Shown: positions 50,266 through 59,623, counted from the first letter of the stretch. The stretch is DNA of 64,000 nucleotides from Mycolicibacter longobardus (GCF_002102265.1 NZ_LQPG01000007.1:124001-188000), one strand, 5' to 3'. Notes: generated from the sequence alone by a model not told the origin. A program made the numbers and translations.

Positions 50266-51465
50266 ATGTCTAACAGGGTATTTGTCGTCGGCGTCGGCAT
50301 GACGAAGTTCGAGAAGCCGGGCCGCCGCGAGGGCTGGGACTACCCGGCGATGGCGAAGGAATCCGGCACCAAGGCACTGGAGGACGCCGGGATCGAGTAC
50401 GGCCAGATCCAGGAGGCCGCCGCGGGATACGTCTACGGTGACTCGACCTCGGGCGAGCGGGCCATCTACGAACTCGGCATGACCGGCATCCCCGTGGTCA
50501 ACGTGAACAACAACTGCTCCACCGGGTCGTCGGCGTTGTACCTGGCCGCACGGGCCATTCGCGGCGGGCTGGCCGACTGCGCGCTGGCGATCGGGTTCGA
50601 GAAGATGCAGAGCGGCTCACTCGACGCCGGCTTCAGCGACCGGGAGCAGCCGCTGCTACGCCACATCGAGGCGCTCGCGCAGTTGCGGGACTTCGCAATG
50701 CCGGTGGCGCCCTGGATGTTCGGCGCCGCGGGTGCCGAGCACATGGAGCAATTCGGCTCCACCCCGGAGCACTACGCCAAGATCGCCGAGAAGAACCACC
50801 GGCACTCGGCAAACAACCCGTATGCCCAGTTCCAGGATGTGTACACGCTGGAGGAGATCCAGTCCGCGAAGATGGTCTACGAGCCGCTGCAGATGACGCG
50901 GCTGATGTGCTCGCCCACGTCGGACGGCTCCGGCGCTGCGGTTCTGGCCAGCGAGCGATTCGTCGAGGAGCATGATCTCGCGGATCGCGCGGTGGAAATC
51001 GTGGGCCAGTCGCTGGTCACCGACACCGAGTCGACATTCTCCGCGAAAACCGCCCGTGCGCTCGTCGGGTACGACATGAGTGCCACCGCGGCCCGCAACG
51101 TCTACGAGCAGGCCGGTATCGCCCCCGACGACGTCGACGTGATCGAGCTGCATGACTGTTTCGCCCCCAACGAACTGCTCACCTACGAGGCGCTGGGCCT
51201 GTGCGCCGAAGGTGAGGGCCACAAACTGGTGGACGCCGGCGACACCACCTACGGCGGCCGCTGGGTGGTCAACCCGTCCGGCGGGCTCATCTCCAAGGGC
51301 CACCCCCTCGGCGCGACCGGGCTCGCGCAGTGCGCCGAGATGACGTGGCAGCTGCGAGGCCAGGCCGACGCCCGCCAGGTGCCGAACGCGCAAGTTGCAC
51401 TCGCCCACAACATCGGTCTCGGTGGCGCCGCCGTCGTCACCGCCTACCGGCCAGCCCAGCGCTGA
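50266..51465 (+). CDS. SCP-x-type thiolase / lipid-transfer protein
   Basis: Thiolase of 399 residues, related to the thiolase part of sterol carrier protein x. C84 in NNNCSTGSS and H346 in [10 protein letters not shown] are both intact, unlike the Ltp at 2477-3622; the final motif is HNIGLGG. It should cleave 3-oxoacyl-CoA with CoA. ATG at 50266 with AAGGAG eight bases upstream is preferred to a GTG three codons earlier that overlaps that site. Confidence 0.92.
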   Translation: MSNRVFVVGVGMTKFEKPGRREGWDYPAMAKESGTKALEDAGIEYGQIQEAAAGYVYGDSTSGERAIYELGMTGIPVVNVNNNCSTGSSALYLAARAIRGGLADCALAIGFEKMQSGSLDAGFSDREQPLLRHIEALAQLRDFAMPVAPWMFGAAGAEHMEQFGSTPEHYAKIAEKNHRHSANNPYAQFQDVYTLEEIQSAKMVYEPLQMTRLMCSPTSDGSGAAVLASERFVEEHDLADRAVEIVGQSLVTDTESTFSAKTARALVGYDMSATAARNVYEQAGIAPDDVDVIELHDCFAPNELLTYEALGLCAEGEGHKLVDAGDTTYGGRWVVNPSGGLISKGHPLGATGLAQCAEMTWQLRGQADARQVPNAQVALAHNIGLGGAAVVTAYRPAQR

Positions 51466-51509
51466 AACAGACTGTCCCACAAAATCAATCACGAACAGGG
51501 AGTAGGAAA

Positions 51510-51944
51510 ATGGCATCATCGAACGTAACCCGAGAGTTTGCGGCACCGCAGGAAAAGGTGTGGGCGGTACTCTCCGACCCGAACCGGTTCGAGGAGTGGC
51601 TGACCTTGCACACCAAGTGGAAGGAAGCACCGCCCGCGCAGCTGTCCAAGGGTGCAACGATGGCCGAAGTCCTCACCATCATGGGCATGGCCAACACGAT
51701 CACCTTCACCGTCGACGAGTACGACGCGCCGAACACCACCAAGTTCTCGGGCACCGGCATGGCAGGCGCCAAGATCGCCTTCACGCTGACTGTCGAACCC
51801 AAGGGTGACGACGCGTCGATCGCGACGCTCGACGCGGAGTTCATCAGCCAGATGATGGTCGGCGCCATCGGCGGTGCGATCGAGCGGGCCTCCACCAAGG
51901 AGCTCGAAGCCTCCCTGGACAACCTGACCGCGCTGATCGTCTGA
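51510..51944 (+). CDS. SRPBCC (START-like) lipid-binding protein
   Basis: A 144-residue SRPBCC-fold protein (polyketide cyclase/START-like): VTREFAAPQEKVWAVLSDPNRFEEWL at the start and the long C-terminal helix IGGAIERASTKELEASLDNLTALI. Such proteins bind hydrophobic ligands in a helix-grip pocket. In a beta-oxidation operon it may carry an acyl or sterol intermediate. ATG follows GGGAGTAGG. Confidence 0.85.
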   Translation: MASSNVTREFAAPQEKVWAVLSDPNRFEEWLTLHTKWKEAPPAQLSKGATMAEVLTIMGMANTITFTVDEYDAPNTTKFSGTGMAGAKIAFTLTVEPKGDDASIATLDAEFISQMMVGAIGGAIERASTKELEASLDNLTALIV

Positions 51945-51982
51945 CCGGCTCGTCAGCCCCGACTGAACTGAAGGAAAACACA

Positions 51983-52870
51983 ATGGGTTCAATGGAGAAT
52001 CGCGTCGCCGTCATCACCGGCGCCGGGCGCGGTATCGGTCGCGAACATGCGCTGCTCTTCGCCAAGGAAGGTGCCAGCGTGGTCGTCAATGACCTCGGTG
52101 GCAGCAACGACGGCAGCGGCACGGACGCCGGGCCGGCTCAGCAGGTGGTCGACGAGATCATCGCCGCCGGCGGCAAGGCCGTGGCCAACACCGACAACAT
52201 CGCCACCTGGAGCGGGGCGAAAGGTCTTGTCGACCAAGCCATCTCCGAATTCGGCGGCCTGGACGTCGTGGTGAACAACGCGGGAATCCTGCGCGACGCG
52301 TTCATCGCGGGCATGGACGAGTCACAGTGGGACTCGGTGATCGCGGTGCACCTCAAGGGTCATTTCTCGGTGCTCCATCATGCCGCGGCCTACTGGAAGG
52401 ATCAGGTCAAGGCCGGTAAAGAGGTCAAGGCCGCGGTGGTCAACACCGCGTCGGCATCGGGCACGTTCATGCCCAACGCGGGGCAGGCCAACTACGGTGC
52501 GGCCAAGGCCGGTATCGCTGCCCTCACCGAGGTGGCCGCACTGGAACTCGAGCGCTACGGCGTGCGGGTGAACGCGATCGCCCCGGTGGCGCGTACCCGC
52601 CTCACCCTGGCTACCCCGGGCATGAGCGCGATGTTCTTGGAAGAAGTTCCCGAGGGCGAGTTCGATGCCTTCAGCCCGGCCAACATCGCCCCGGTCGTGG
52701 TGTACCTCGCCTCCGAAGACTGCCCGTTGACCGGCAAGGTCCTCGCGGTGCAGGGTGGCGCGGTGTCGCTGCTGCAAGGCTGGACCACCAAGGATGTCGT
52801 CGAGACCGACGGCCCCTGGCTGTTGGACAAGCTGCCCGCGCAATTGGATCACTGGGCCACCACCGAATGA
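51983..52870 (+). CDS. MFE-2-type (R)-3-hydroxyacyl-CoA dehydrogenase (SDR)
   Basis: SDR of 295 residues with TGAGRGIGREHALLFAKEGA and VVVNDLGGSNDGSG, the cofactor block of the peroxisomal MFE-2 dehydrogenase; active site ANYGAAKAG. The C-terminus is longer than a classical SDR. It should oxidise the (R)-3-hydroxyacyl-CoA made by the MaoC hydratase. The stop overlaps the hydrolase start (ATGA). Confidence 0.92.
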   Translation: MGSMENRVAVITGAGRGIGREHALLFAKEGASVVVNDLGGSNDGSGTDAGPAQQVVDEIIAAGGKAVANTDNIATWSGAKGLVDQAISEFGGLDVVVNNAGILRDAFIAGMDESQWDSVIAVHLKGHFSVLHHAAAYWKDQVKAGKEVKAAVVNTASASGTFMPNAGQANYGAAKAGIAALTEVAALELERYGVRVNAIAPVARTRLTLATPGMSAMFLEEVPEGEFDAFSPANIAPVVVYLASEDCPLTGKVLAVQGGAVSLLQGWTTKDVVETDGPWLLDKLPAQLDHWATTE

Positions 52871-53730
52871 TCGGCGAACGGCGCGCAACCTACGCCGGTG
52901 TCGGTACCCGCGAGCTGTATGTCGACGGAGCGGGGCCGACGCTGGTTCTGGTGCACGGATTCGGCCATCCCGCGCCGTGTTGGCGTCCCATTCTGGAGCG
53001 GTGCGCCGCGGCCGGGCAGGCGGCCATCGCGGTCGACCTGCCCGGCTTCGGCGAGGCCGACCCACCCTCGCCGGGTCCGTTCCTGCCACAGCTGGTGACG
53101 TTTCTGCGGGCCGTGGTGACCACGCACGGAGCTGGCACTCCCGTTGTGCTGGTGGCAAACTCGCTCGGCGCGAGCAGCGCCGTGCGATTGCTCGACACCG
53201 AATCCGATCTGCCGGTCTGCGGGCTGGTTGCCTTGGCCACCGCCACCGACCAGTGGACGCCGCTGATGAAGGCCGGGATGATCCGCCGAGGCCGGACACT
53301 GGCCGGACTGGCCGGCCTCCCGCTGCCACGTGGGATCCTCGGGCGCGGCGCGAACATCGTCGGCGCCCGACTCCTTTACGGCGACTACCGGCTCGCCGAC
53401 GCCGCCACAGTCGCCCTGCTTACCGACCAACTCAGCTCGCGGCAGGTACGACGCGATCTCGCCGTCCTCGGCGGCCCGCTGATGTTCGAGGTCGCGGTGG
53501 TCGCCACCGCACATGACATCAGCTATCCCACCGTGTTCGTGCACGGCACCCGGGACAAGCTCGTCGCGGTCGCGGCCAGCAAGCACCTGCACGCCGCCAA
53601 TCCAGCGAGTCGACTCGAGTTGCTGGACGGCATCGGGCACTGTCCCCACCTGGACGCGCCGGACCGCGTCACCGCCCTCGCCCTGGAACTGGCAGGCGCC
53701 GCGGGCGGGATTCGTACCGGCACCGTATGA
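52867..53730 (+). CDS. Alpha/beta hydrolase
   Basis: Alpha/beta hydrolase of 287 residues: oxyanion motif LVHGFGHPAPCW, nucleophile S99 in VANSLGASSA, late Asp/HG segment VFVHGTRDKLVA and catalytic His in DGIGHCPHLDAP. The fold is that of C-C hydrolases, esterases and thioesterases. A thioesterase or lactone/ester hydrolase role in the operon is possible; no more can be said. Confidence 0.88.
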   Translation: MIGERRATYAGVGTRELYVDGAGPTLVLVHGFGHPAPCWRPILERCAAAGQAAIAVDLPGFGEADPPSPGPFLPQLVTFLRAVVTTHGAGTPVVLVANSLGASSAVRLLDTESDLPVCGLVALATATDQWTPLMKAGMIRRGRTLAGLAGLPLPRGILGRGANIVGARLLYGDYRLADAATVALLTDQLSSRQVRRDLAVLGGPLMFEVAVVATAHDISYPTVFVHGTRDKLVAVAASKHLHAANPASRLELLDGIGHCPHLDAPDRVTALALELAGAAGGIRTGTV

Positions 53731-53740
53731 AGGAGTTTCG

Positions 53741-54577
53741 ATGGCAGATCGGGTAGCAGCGGTGCGCGGCAAAGTCGTTGTCATCACCGGCGGTGCGCGG
53801 GGTATCGGGCTGGCGACGGCGACCGCCTTGCACAATCTGGGCGCGAAGGTCGCCATCGGAGACATCGACGACGTCGCCGTCAAGAACGCCGCCGACGAGG
53901 TCGATCTAGCGTTCTACAGCAAGCTCGACGTCACCGACCGGGATTCTTTCGCGGCATTTCTCGACCAGGTCGAACAAAAGCTCGGACCGATCGACGTCTT
54001 GGTCAACAACGCCGGAATCATGCCGGTCGGCCGGCTGGTCGACGAGTCCGACGCTATGACCCGGCGCATCATCGACATCAACGTGATGGGCGTGATCATC
54101 GGCTCGAAGCTCGCCGCGCAGCGTATGCTGCGCCGGAACCACGGCCATATCATCAACGTGGCGTCGCTGGCCGGCGAGATCTACGGCTCAGGAATGGCCA
54201 CCTACTGCGCCAGCAAGTTCGCGGTGGTGGGATTCACCGATGCCGCCCGCGTCGAGCACCGCAACACCGGTGTCGCGTTCTCGATTGTGATGCCGTCCTT
54301 CGTCAACACCGAGCTGACCGCCGGCACCAAAGGCATCCGCGGCATCAGAAACGCTGAGCCCGAAGACATTGCCGCGGCGATCGTCCGCTTGGTCGGCAAG
54401 CCTCGGCCGCGCGTCCGGGTGACCAAGCTCGCCGGCGGCCTCGCGGCGACGCAGAAATTCTTGCCGCGTGGCTTCGGCGAGTGGTTGGCCCGAGTGCTCG
54501 GCGGCGAAACGGTCTTTCTCGACGACGTTGACACCGAACGGCGTCGAGACTATGAGGAACGCGCCCGCCACAGCTGA
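53741..54577 (+). CDS. Short-chain dehydrogenase/reductase
   Basis: SDR of 278 residues with TGGARGIGLATATAL, NNAGIMP and YCASK, and a C-terminal extension (about 225-278) that includes KPRPRVRVTKLAGGLAATQKFLPRG, seen in mycobacterial SDRs acting on lipophilic alcohols. ATG follows AGGAG. Likely oxidises an alcohol to an aldehyde or ketone in the same pathway as the downstream ligase and aldehyde dehydrogenase. Confidence 0.9.
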   Translation: MADRVAAVRGKVVVITGGARGIGLATATALHNLGAKVAIGDIDDVAVKNAADEVDLAFYSKLDVTDRDSFAAFLDQVEQKLGPIDVLVNNAGIMPVGRLVDESDAMTRRIIDINVMGVIIGSKLAAQRMLRRNHGHIINVASLAGEIYGSGMATYCASKFAVVGFTDAARVEHRNTGVAFSIVMPSFVNTELTAGTKGIRGIRNAEPEDIAAAIVRLVGKPRPRVRVTKLAGGLAATQKFLPRGFGEWLARVLGGETVFLDDVDTERRRDYEERARHS

Positions 54578-54612
54578 TTGATCACGACTCGCTAGTAACG
54601 GAAAGGTCTGAT

Positions 54613-56115
54613 ATGTCTGACGCCGCGATGATTCGCTGCAACACGGTGCAGCGGTCCTACGACGAGCTGCACGCGCGCGCCGCGCGGATCGCAGCGGGCC
54701 TGCGCGGCCTGGGCATCGCGGCGGGCGACAACGTCGCGGTCGTGTTGCCGAACTCCGTCGAGTTCCTGGAGGTGACCACGGGTATCGCGCTGGCCGGCGC
54801 CAACCCGGTCCCGGTGAACTGGCACTGGAAATCCGAAGAACTCCACTATCTGCTCGACAACAGCGAAAGCAAGGCGGCGTTCGTGGGTTCGGACTTCCTT
54901 GCCACCGTCGAACAGACCCGCACCGCGATCCCGCTGCTGGTGGTTCCGGCCGACGGCGCACCGGCGGCGGACCCCCGAGACTACGAGAGTTGGCTGAACT
55001 CTCAGGATGCCGACGGCGCGGAGTTCACCCCGTCGGCCGGTCTCGGCATGATCTACACCTCAGGGACCACCGGGCGGCCCAAGGGCATTGTCCGGGAACC
55101 GGTTTCCGCCGAGCGCATCCTGCAGGTGGCCATGGCGACCATGCAGCGTATGGGGCTCGGGCCGGGAGTACGGACCCTCATTCCGGCGCCGCTGTATCAC
55201 ACCGCACCCAACACCATGGCGGTGCTGGCCACCAAACTCGGGATGGACATCACCGTGATGCCGCGATTCGACGCCGAGGAGTTCCTGGCGACGGTAGAAC
55301 GCCACCGCGTGCAGCAGGTGCAGATGGTGCCGACCATGTTCACCCGGCTGCTGCGACTGCCCGATGAGGTGCGCGGCCGCTACGACGTCTCGTCGCTGCA
55401 GACGATCGTGCACTCCGCGGCCCCGTGCCCGCCCCACGTCAAGCGGGCGATCATCGACTGGTTCGGGCCCATCGTCAGCGAGTATTACGGCGGATCCGAG
55501 ACCGGGCCGGCGGTGTGGTGCACCAGCGAGGAGTGGCTGGCCCATCCGGGGACGGTCGGCTGCCCGGCCGACGGTGCGCAGGTCCGCATCGTCGACCCGG
55601 AAACCCGGGAGCAGCTGCCGACCGGCCAGGTGGGGGTGATCTACATCAAGCCGGCCGACTACTGGCCCGGCTTCAGCTACCACCGCGACAACAACAAACG
55701 CCGGGAGATGGAGCTCGATGGCTTCGTCACCGTCGGCGACATGGGCCGCCTCGACGAGGACGGGTACCTGTACCTGACCGACCGCGCCAACGACATGGTC
55801 ATCTCCGGCGGCGTCAACATCTACCCCGCCGAGATCGAGGCGGTGCTCTACGAGATGCCCGCGGTGCGTGATTGCGCGGTGTTCGGCATCCCCGACGAAG
55901 AATACGGTGAATCGCTTGCCGCCCACATCGAAGTCGACGACGGCTTCAGCCTGACCGCCGACGAGGTGCGTGCCTTCCTGCGCGAGCGGCTCGCCGGCTT
56001 CAAGGTACCCAAGACCGTCGTGTTCGACGACAACCTGCCGCGCGAGGATTCCGGGAAACTGTTCAAACGCAAGATCCGCGACCTGTACTGGCGCGACGCC
56101 GAGGCCAAGATCTAG
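54613..56115 (+). CDS. Acyl-CoA synthetase (FadD, ANL superfamily)
   Basis: AMP-forming ligase of 500 residues: MIYTSGTTGRPKGIV, YYGGSETGP, TDRANDMVISGGVNIYPAE, and catalytic Lys in REDSGKLFKRKIRD. The N-terminus is slightly short (begins near the YDELHARAARIAAGL segment). It is similar in layout to the ligase at 6367-7881, for example HVKRAIIDWFGP in both, which suggests a common origin and related substrates. Confidence 0.92.
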   Translation: MSDAAMIRCNTVQRSYDELHARAARIAAGLRGLGIAAGDNVAVVLPNSVEFLEVTTGIALAGANPVPVNWHWKSEELHYLLDNSESKAAFVGSDFLATVEQTRTAIPLLVVPADGAPAADPRDYESWLNSQDADGAEFTPSAGLGMIYTSGTTGRPKGIVREPVSAERILQVAMATMQRMGLGPGVRTLIPAPLYHTAPNTMAVLATKLGMDITVMPRFDAEEFLATVERHRVQQVQMVPTMFTRLLRLPDEVRGRYDVSSLQTIVHSAAPCPPHVKRAIIDWFGPIVSEYYGGSETGPAVWCTSEEWLAHPGTVGCPADGAQVRIVDPETREQLPTGQVGVIYIKPADYWPGFSYHRDNNKRREMELDGFVTVGDMGRLDEDGYLYLTDRANDMVISGGVNIYPAEIEAVLYEMPAVRDCAVFGIPDEEYGESLAAHIEVDDGFSLTADEVRAFLRERLAGFKVPKTVVFDDNLPREDSGKLFKRKIRDLYWRDAEAKI

Positions 56116-56126
56116 GAGTCGCGGGG

Positions 56127-57701
56127 GTGACGCTGCGCAGCGCGAATGACACCGCCTCACAGGGCGGCACACGGCGTCCCGTGTCGGAGAACTACACCCT
56201 GCAGGGTTTGCTGGCGACGCAGCGCGCCGCGTTCCTGCGCGACGGAATACCCGACGCGCGAACCCGAATCGATCGCATCGATCGGCTGGCGGCGCTGTTG
56301 CTCGATAATGCCGACGAGATCCGGCAGGCACTCAACGACGACTTCGGGACCCGCCCGGCTGACCTGTCGACCGCGACCGACATCGTCGGCTGCATGTACG
56401 ACCTGCTGCACCAGCGCGCACACATCCGCCGCTGGATGAAGACCGAGCGGATCGGAAAGCTCCGCATTCTCGGTCTGTCCCAACGGATCCGCCACGATCC
56501 CCTCGGGGTGGTGGGAGTCGTCGGGCCGTGGAACTTCCCGCTGGCACTGACCATGGTGCCGGCCGGCGCCGCGCTGGCCGCCGGCAACCGGGTGTTGGTG
56601 CGGCCGTCCTCGACCACGCCGCTGACGGCCGGGGTCGTCGCCGCCCACGCCGGCGACTACTTCTCGATCGAGGAACTCGCGGTCGTCACACCGGCACACG
56701 GATCGGGATCGGATTTCTCCAAGCTGGAACTCGATCACCTGTTCTTCACCGGTTCCCCGCACGTCGGGGCTTCGGTGGCCGCCGACGCGGCCCGGAATCT
56801 CACGCCGGTCACCCTCGAACTCGGCGGCAAGAACCCGGCCGTCGTCGACGTGTCGGCCGACCTCACCAAAGCCGCCGAACGGGTCGCCGACTCGCGGATG
56901 GTCAACAGCGGACAGGTCTGCTTGAGCCCCGACTACGTGTTCGTCCCGGATGGCGCACTCGGCGAGTTCTGCGACCGCGTGGTCGATCGGTGGCGCAGCG
57001 CATACCCGACCATCGAGCAGAACCCCCAGTACACCTCGATCATCGACGACAAGAACTTCCGGCGCGTGTGCAGCCTGGTGGACGATTCGGTCGCCGCCGG
57101 CGCCGCCAAGCGGGTCGCCCTCCCGCCGGGGGAAACCCTGCCCGATGCCGATACCCGCAAGATTCCGCCGACCCTGTTGACCGGAGTCGATGGATCGATG
57201 CACATCGAGACCGAGGAGATCTTCGGTCCGGTTCTGGTCGCCTACCCCTACCGCGAGCTCGGTGAGGTGATCGACCACATCAACCGCCACAGTCATCCGC
57301 TGGCGATCTACTGGTACGGCAACGACAACGACAGGTTCGAGCGTCTGCAAGCGTCGACGCGCAGTGGCGCGGTGTGCGGCAACGATTTCGCGGTCCACCT
57401 CGCGACCGGTGACCTGCCGTTCGGCGGGGTCGGCCGCAGCGGGATGGGCTCCTACCACGGCAGGTGGGGCTTCGCCACCTTTACCCACGCGCGGGCGGTC
57501 TTTCACTCGAGGATGCCGGTTTCGCTGGCGTCGCTGATGTCGGCGCCGTTCGAGGGGGTGAAGAAGCGGGTGTGGTCGGCGCAGCTCGCGTTGTTCCGGG
57601 GGTGGATTGGCAGGCGTCGCCTTGGGCATTTCCGGCCGATACGCGACCGACAGCTAAGGTATGCTGGCATACATGAAACGGACGACGGTCAAGATCCCTG
57701 A
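56127..57701 (+). CDS. Aldehyde dehydrogenase, coniferyl-aldehyde type
   Basis: Aldehyde dehydrogenase of 524 residues: GVVGVVGPWNFPLALTM, ELGGKNPAVVD, catalytic Cys in MVNSGQVCLSPDY, and the C-terminal SGMGSYHGRWGFATFTHARAV of the class 3/coniferyl-type group, which oxidises fatty or aryl aldehydes. GTG start with AGGAG eight bases upstream. The C-terminal tail is about 40 residues longer than usual and overlaps the antitoxin gene by 29 bases, so its end may have been rebuilt when the toxin-antitoxin pair arrived. Confidence 0.92.
   Translation: MTLRSANDTASQGGTRRPVSENYTLQGLLATQRAAFLRDGIPDARTRIDRIDRLAALLLDNADEIRQALNDDFGTRPADLSTATDIVGCMYDLLHQRAHIRRWMKTERIGKLRILGLSQRIRHDPLGVVGVVGPWNFPLALTMVPAGAALAAGNRVLVRPSSTTPLTAGVVAAHAGDYFSIEELAVVTPAHGSGSDFSKLELDHLFFTGSPHVGASVAADAARNLTPVTLELGGKNPAVVDVSADLTKAAERVADSRMVNSGQVCLSPDYVFVPDGALGEFCDRVVDRWRSAYPTIEQNPQYTSIIDDKNFRRVCSLVDDSVAAGAAKRVALPPGETLPDADTRKIPPTLLTGVDGSMHIETEEIFGPVLVAYPYRELGEVIDHINRHSHPLAIYWYGNDNDRFERLQASTRSGAVCGNDFAVHLATGDLPFGGVGRSGMGSYHGRWGFATFTHARAVFHSRMPVSLASLMSAPFEGVKKRVWSAQLALFRGWIGRRRLGHFRPIRDRQLRYAGIHETDDGQDP
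57659..57672 (+). promoter_or_regulatory. Palindromic operator of the toxin-antitoxin pair
   Basis: GTATGC-TG-GCATAC, a perfect inverted repeat that ends on the base before the antitoxin ATG (57673). Ribbon-helix-helix antitoxins bind such sites to autoregulate. It lies inside the 3' end of the aldehyde dehydrogenase gene. Confidence 0.7.
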
Positions 57702-57900
57702 CGCGTTGGATGCTCGCCTGCGGCACGAGGCTGAGCGACGGAATTTGACCATCTCGGACGTTAGCCGTGAAGCGCTCGAGGCATACCTTGGCACGACCGG
57801 TACCGGTCGGCTCCTCAAGGCAGCGGCCGCCGGCCGTAGCGGTCGAAGCGATGTCTCCGAGCGTATCGAGGAGATCTTGGCCGCCGAGGTCGGGCCATAG
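57673..57900 (+). CDS. VapB-like ribbon-helix-helix antitoxin
   Basis: A 75-residue antitoxin: ribbon-helix-helix start MKRTTVKIPDALDARLRHEAERRNLTISDVSREALEAYL (short strand with alternating Thr/Val/Ile, then two helices) and a C-terminal toxin-binding tail. ATG at 57673 is preferred to one four codons upstream because it begins right after the palindrome. The PIN-domain toxin follows with a stop/start overlap. Confidence 0.87.
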   Translation: MKRTTVKIPDALDARLRHEAERRNLTISDVSREALEAYLGTTGTGRLLKAAAAGRSGRSDVSERIEEILAAEVGP

Positions 57901-58313
57901 CGGCAATTGTTGTCGATGCGGGTCCGCTATATGCCTACGTCGACGCCGACGACGCTCACCATGCGCCGTCGCTGGAACTTCTACAGACCCATCCCGGCCC
58001 GTTGATCGTCCCGACACTTGTCATCACCGAGGTGGTCTACCTACTGGCTACCCGGCTGGGCACCGAAGCCGAAGTGCGATTCCTCGGCGACTTGGCCGAC
58101 GGTGCGTTCGCCGTCGAACCGGTAGCCGCCGGAGATTGGCTGCGGATCGCTGAGCTTGTCGCCCGATACCGAGACCTGCCACTTGGCACCGTAGACGCCT
58201 CCGCGGTGGCCACAGCAGAACGGTTGGGCATCGGTGAGATCGCGACCGTCGACCGCCGCCACTTCACCGTCATCCGTCCGAGCCATACCGAGAGCTTCAC
58301 CCTTCTTCCGTGA
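57897..58313 (+). CDS. VapC-like PIN-domain toxin with no standard start codon
   Basis: A PIN-domain ribonuclease of about 138 residues. All four acidic active-site positions are present: D in IVVDAGPLY, E in VITEVVYLL, D in GTVDASAVATAERL and D in IATVDRRHF. The frame has no ATG, GTG or TTG before the first Asp. Candidates are ATA at 57897, which overlaps the antitoxin stop in an ATAG, or ATT at 57906. The first standard start, TTG at 58002, would remove the first catalytic Asp. It is either read from a rare start by coupling or silenced by loss of its start codon. Confidence 0.75.
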   Translation: MAAIVVDAGPLYAYVDADDAHHAPSLELLQTHPGPLIVPTLVITEVVYLLATRLGTEAEVRFLGDLADGAFAVEPVAAGDWLRIAELVARYRDLPLGTVDASAVATAERLGIGEIATVDRRHFTVIRPSHTESFTLLP

Positions 58314-58345
58314 ATCCCCGGCAGTGCCGATCTCCTGGCCGCCGC

Positions 58346-59002
58346 CTACTTCGCGATCGCCATCAACGCGCCCGGCCTCAGCCAGCCGATGATCTTCACG
58401 AGCGTGGCGTCATCGATCGCCACGCAGCCCGCCGTCGGCCCGCCGTCGGTGGTGTGAAAGAAGTAGGCGGAGCCGTCACCGGGTGTGCGGGACTTGTTCA
58501 CGCCGATGACCACCGCGTGCCGGTACTGCGGGATGTCGAGGTTCTCGCTGGCCGCCGTGTCGAACGGGCACTGGGCCTTTTTGCAGACCTGCATGGTGTT
58601 GTAGGTCGGACTGTTGGAGTCGCTGTCCCACCAGTGGTCGGAGCCGACTTGCACATACGGCAGGCCACCACCGGGATTCGGGGCGGTGCCGAACGCGGAA
58701 TCGAGCGTGTAGAACCCCATCGGGGTCGACGGTTCGCCTTCCTTGGTTTGCGGCGTGATGCCCGCCGAGCCGACATGTGCCGGAATCCCGACCGCAACCG
58801 GTTCCCAGCCCGCTGGGGTTCGCTGATAGACATCGATCTTTGCAGTCGAATGACCCACTCCGACAACCGAAACCACTTGGGTGGCGTTACCAACCGCATT
58901 CGCGAACCACGGTTCCACGACCGCCGCGGCCCGTGGCGCGGTCACCGAACTCACGCCCAGCGCCAACGCCGCCGCGCACAGCAGAACCACCAGTCGACGC
59001 AC
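58346..59002 (-). CDS. Exported L,D-transpeptidase-like (YkuD) protein
   Basis: A 218-residue secreted protein: signal peptide MRRLVVLLCAAALALGVSS...RAAA, then a domain with FFHTTDGGPTAGCVAID, the HxxxxxxxxxGC-type YkuD active-site pattern with His and nucleophilic Cys. Cys residues at CKKAQC may form a disulfide. It lacks the Ig-like domains of the main mycobacterial LdtA/B enzymes. Start: GTG at 59002 gives a clean signal peptide; an upstream TTG at 59038 would add 12 residues. Acts in the periplasm or wall. Confidence 0.82.
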   Translation of the reverse strand: MRRLVVLLCAAALALGVSSVTAPRAAAVVEPWFANAVGNATQVVSVVGVGHSTAKIDVYQRTPAGWEPVAVGIPAHVGSAGITPQTKEGEPSTPMGFYTLDSAFGTAPNPGGGLPYVQVGSDHWWDSDSNSPTYNTMQVCKKAQCPFDTAASENLDIPQYRHAVVIGVNKSRTPGDGSAYFFHTTDGGPTAGCVAIDDATLVKIIGWLRPGALMAIAK

Positions 59003-59054
59003 CGCTTCATGGTCGATGACCGGTGGCGCCGGCGTCAAATAACCAGCGGCCTCA

Positions 59055-59588
59055 TCACCCTGCTTCGCGGGAGCTGAACCGGGCGACCATCCGTTGCGCC
59101 TGCAGCTCCCGGCACCCAGCGGCCAACAGACCGTCGTAGCCGGCCGGGCCCGCAGCGATCACCGGCAGGCCCATCGCCGCCGCGGTGCGACCACTGGCCT
59201 CAGAACCGGCGATCACCAGCGCCTCCCCGGCAACGATGCCCAGCTCCCACAGCGCCAGCCGGTAGAGCTCGGCGTAACCGGCCGGACCGGTCAGGTCGTC
59301 GGCGCTGATGACCGTCTCGGCCATGCCGTCCCCGAGCAGTTCCCGCACCCGCGGCTGCACCCAGTCGCGCGGCCCCGCGCCGACCACCGCGACCCAGATA
59401 CCGGTGGCGAACAGGCTCAGCACCAGGTCAGCCAGCCCGGACTGGGGCTCACCGTCGTCGTCGGCAAGCGCATCCAGATCGAAGATCACGGCTTGCAGGG
59501 GATAAACCTCGGCATCGGGGTGCACCTGGTCCCACCAGAACGGGCGGCCCGGACCGGTCCATGTCGCGAGTTCGGTTGTGATCTGCAT
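59055..59588 (-). CDS. HAD-like hydrolase
   Basis: A 177-residue HAD-superfamily protein with motif I VIFDLDALADD, a mid-region like a small cap (DLVLSLFATGIWVAVVGAGPRDW, holding motif II), and a late AMGLPVIAAGPAG segment. Motif III/IV acids are weak and the core is short, so activity is uncertain. The domain resembles beta-phosphoglucomutase-like phosphatases. No operon partners; divergent from the two-component system. Confidence 0.75.
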   Translation of the reverse strand: MQITTELATWTGPGRPFWWDQVHPDAEVYPLQAVIFDLDALADDDGEPQSGLADLVLSLFATGIWVAVVGAGPRDWVQPRVRELLGDGMAETVISADDLTGPAGYAELYRLALWELGIVAGEALVIAGSEASGRTAAAMGLPVIAAGPAGYDGLLAAGCRELQAQRMVARFSSREAG

Positions 59589-59623
59589 AACAGCTACGGT
59601 GCCGGAAACCGGCTCGCGTGTCC

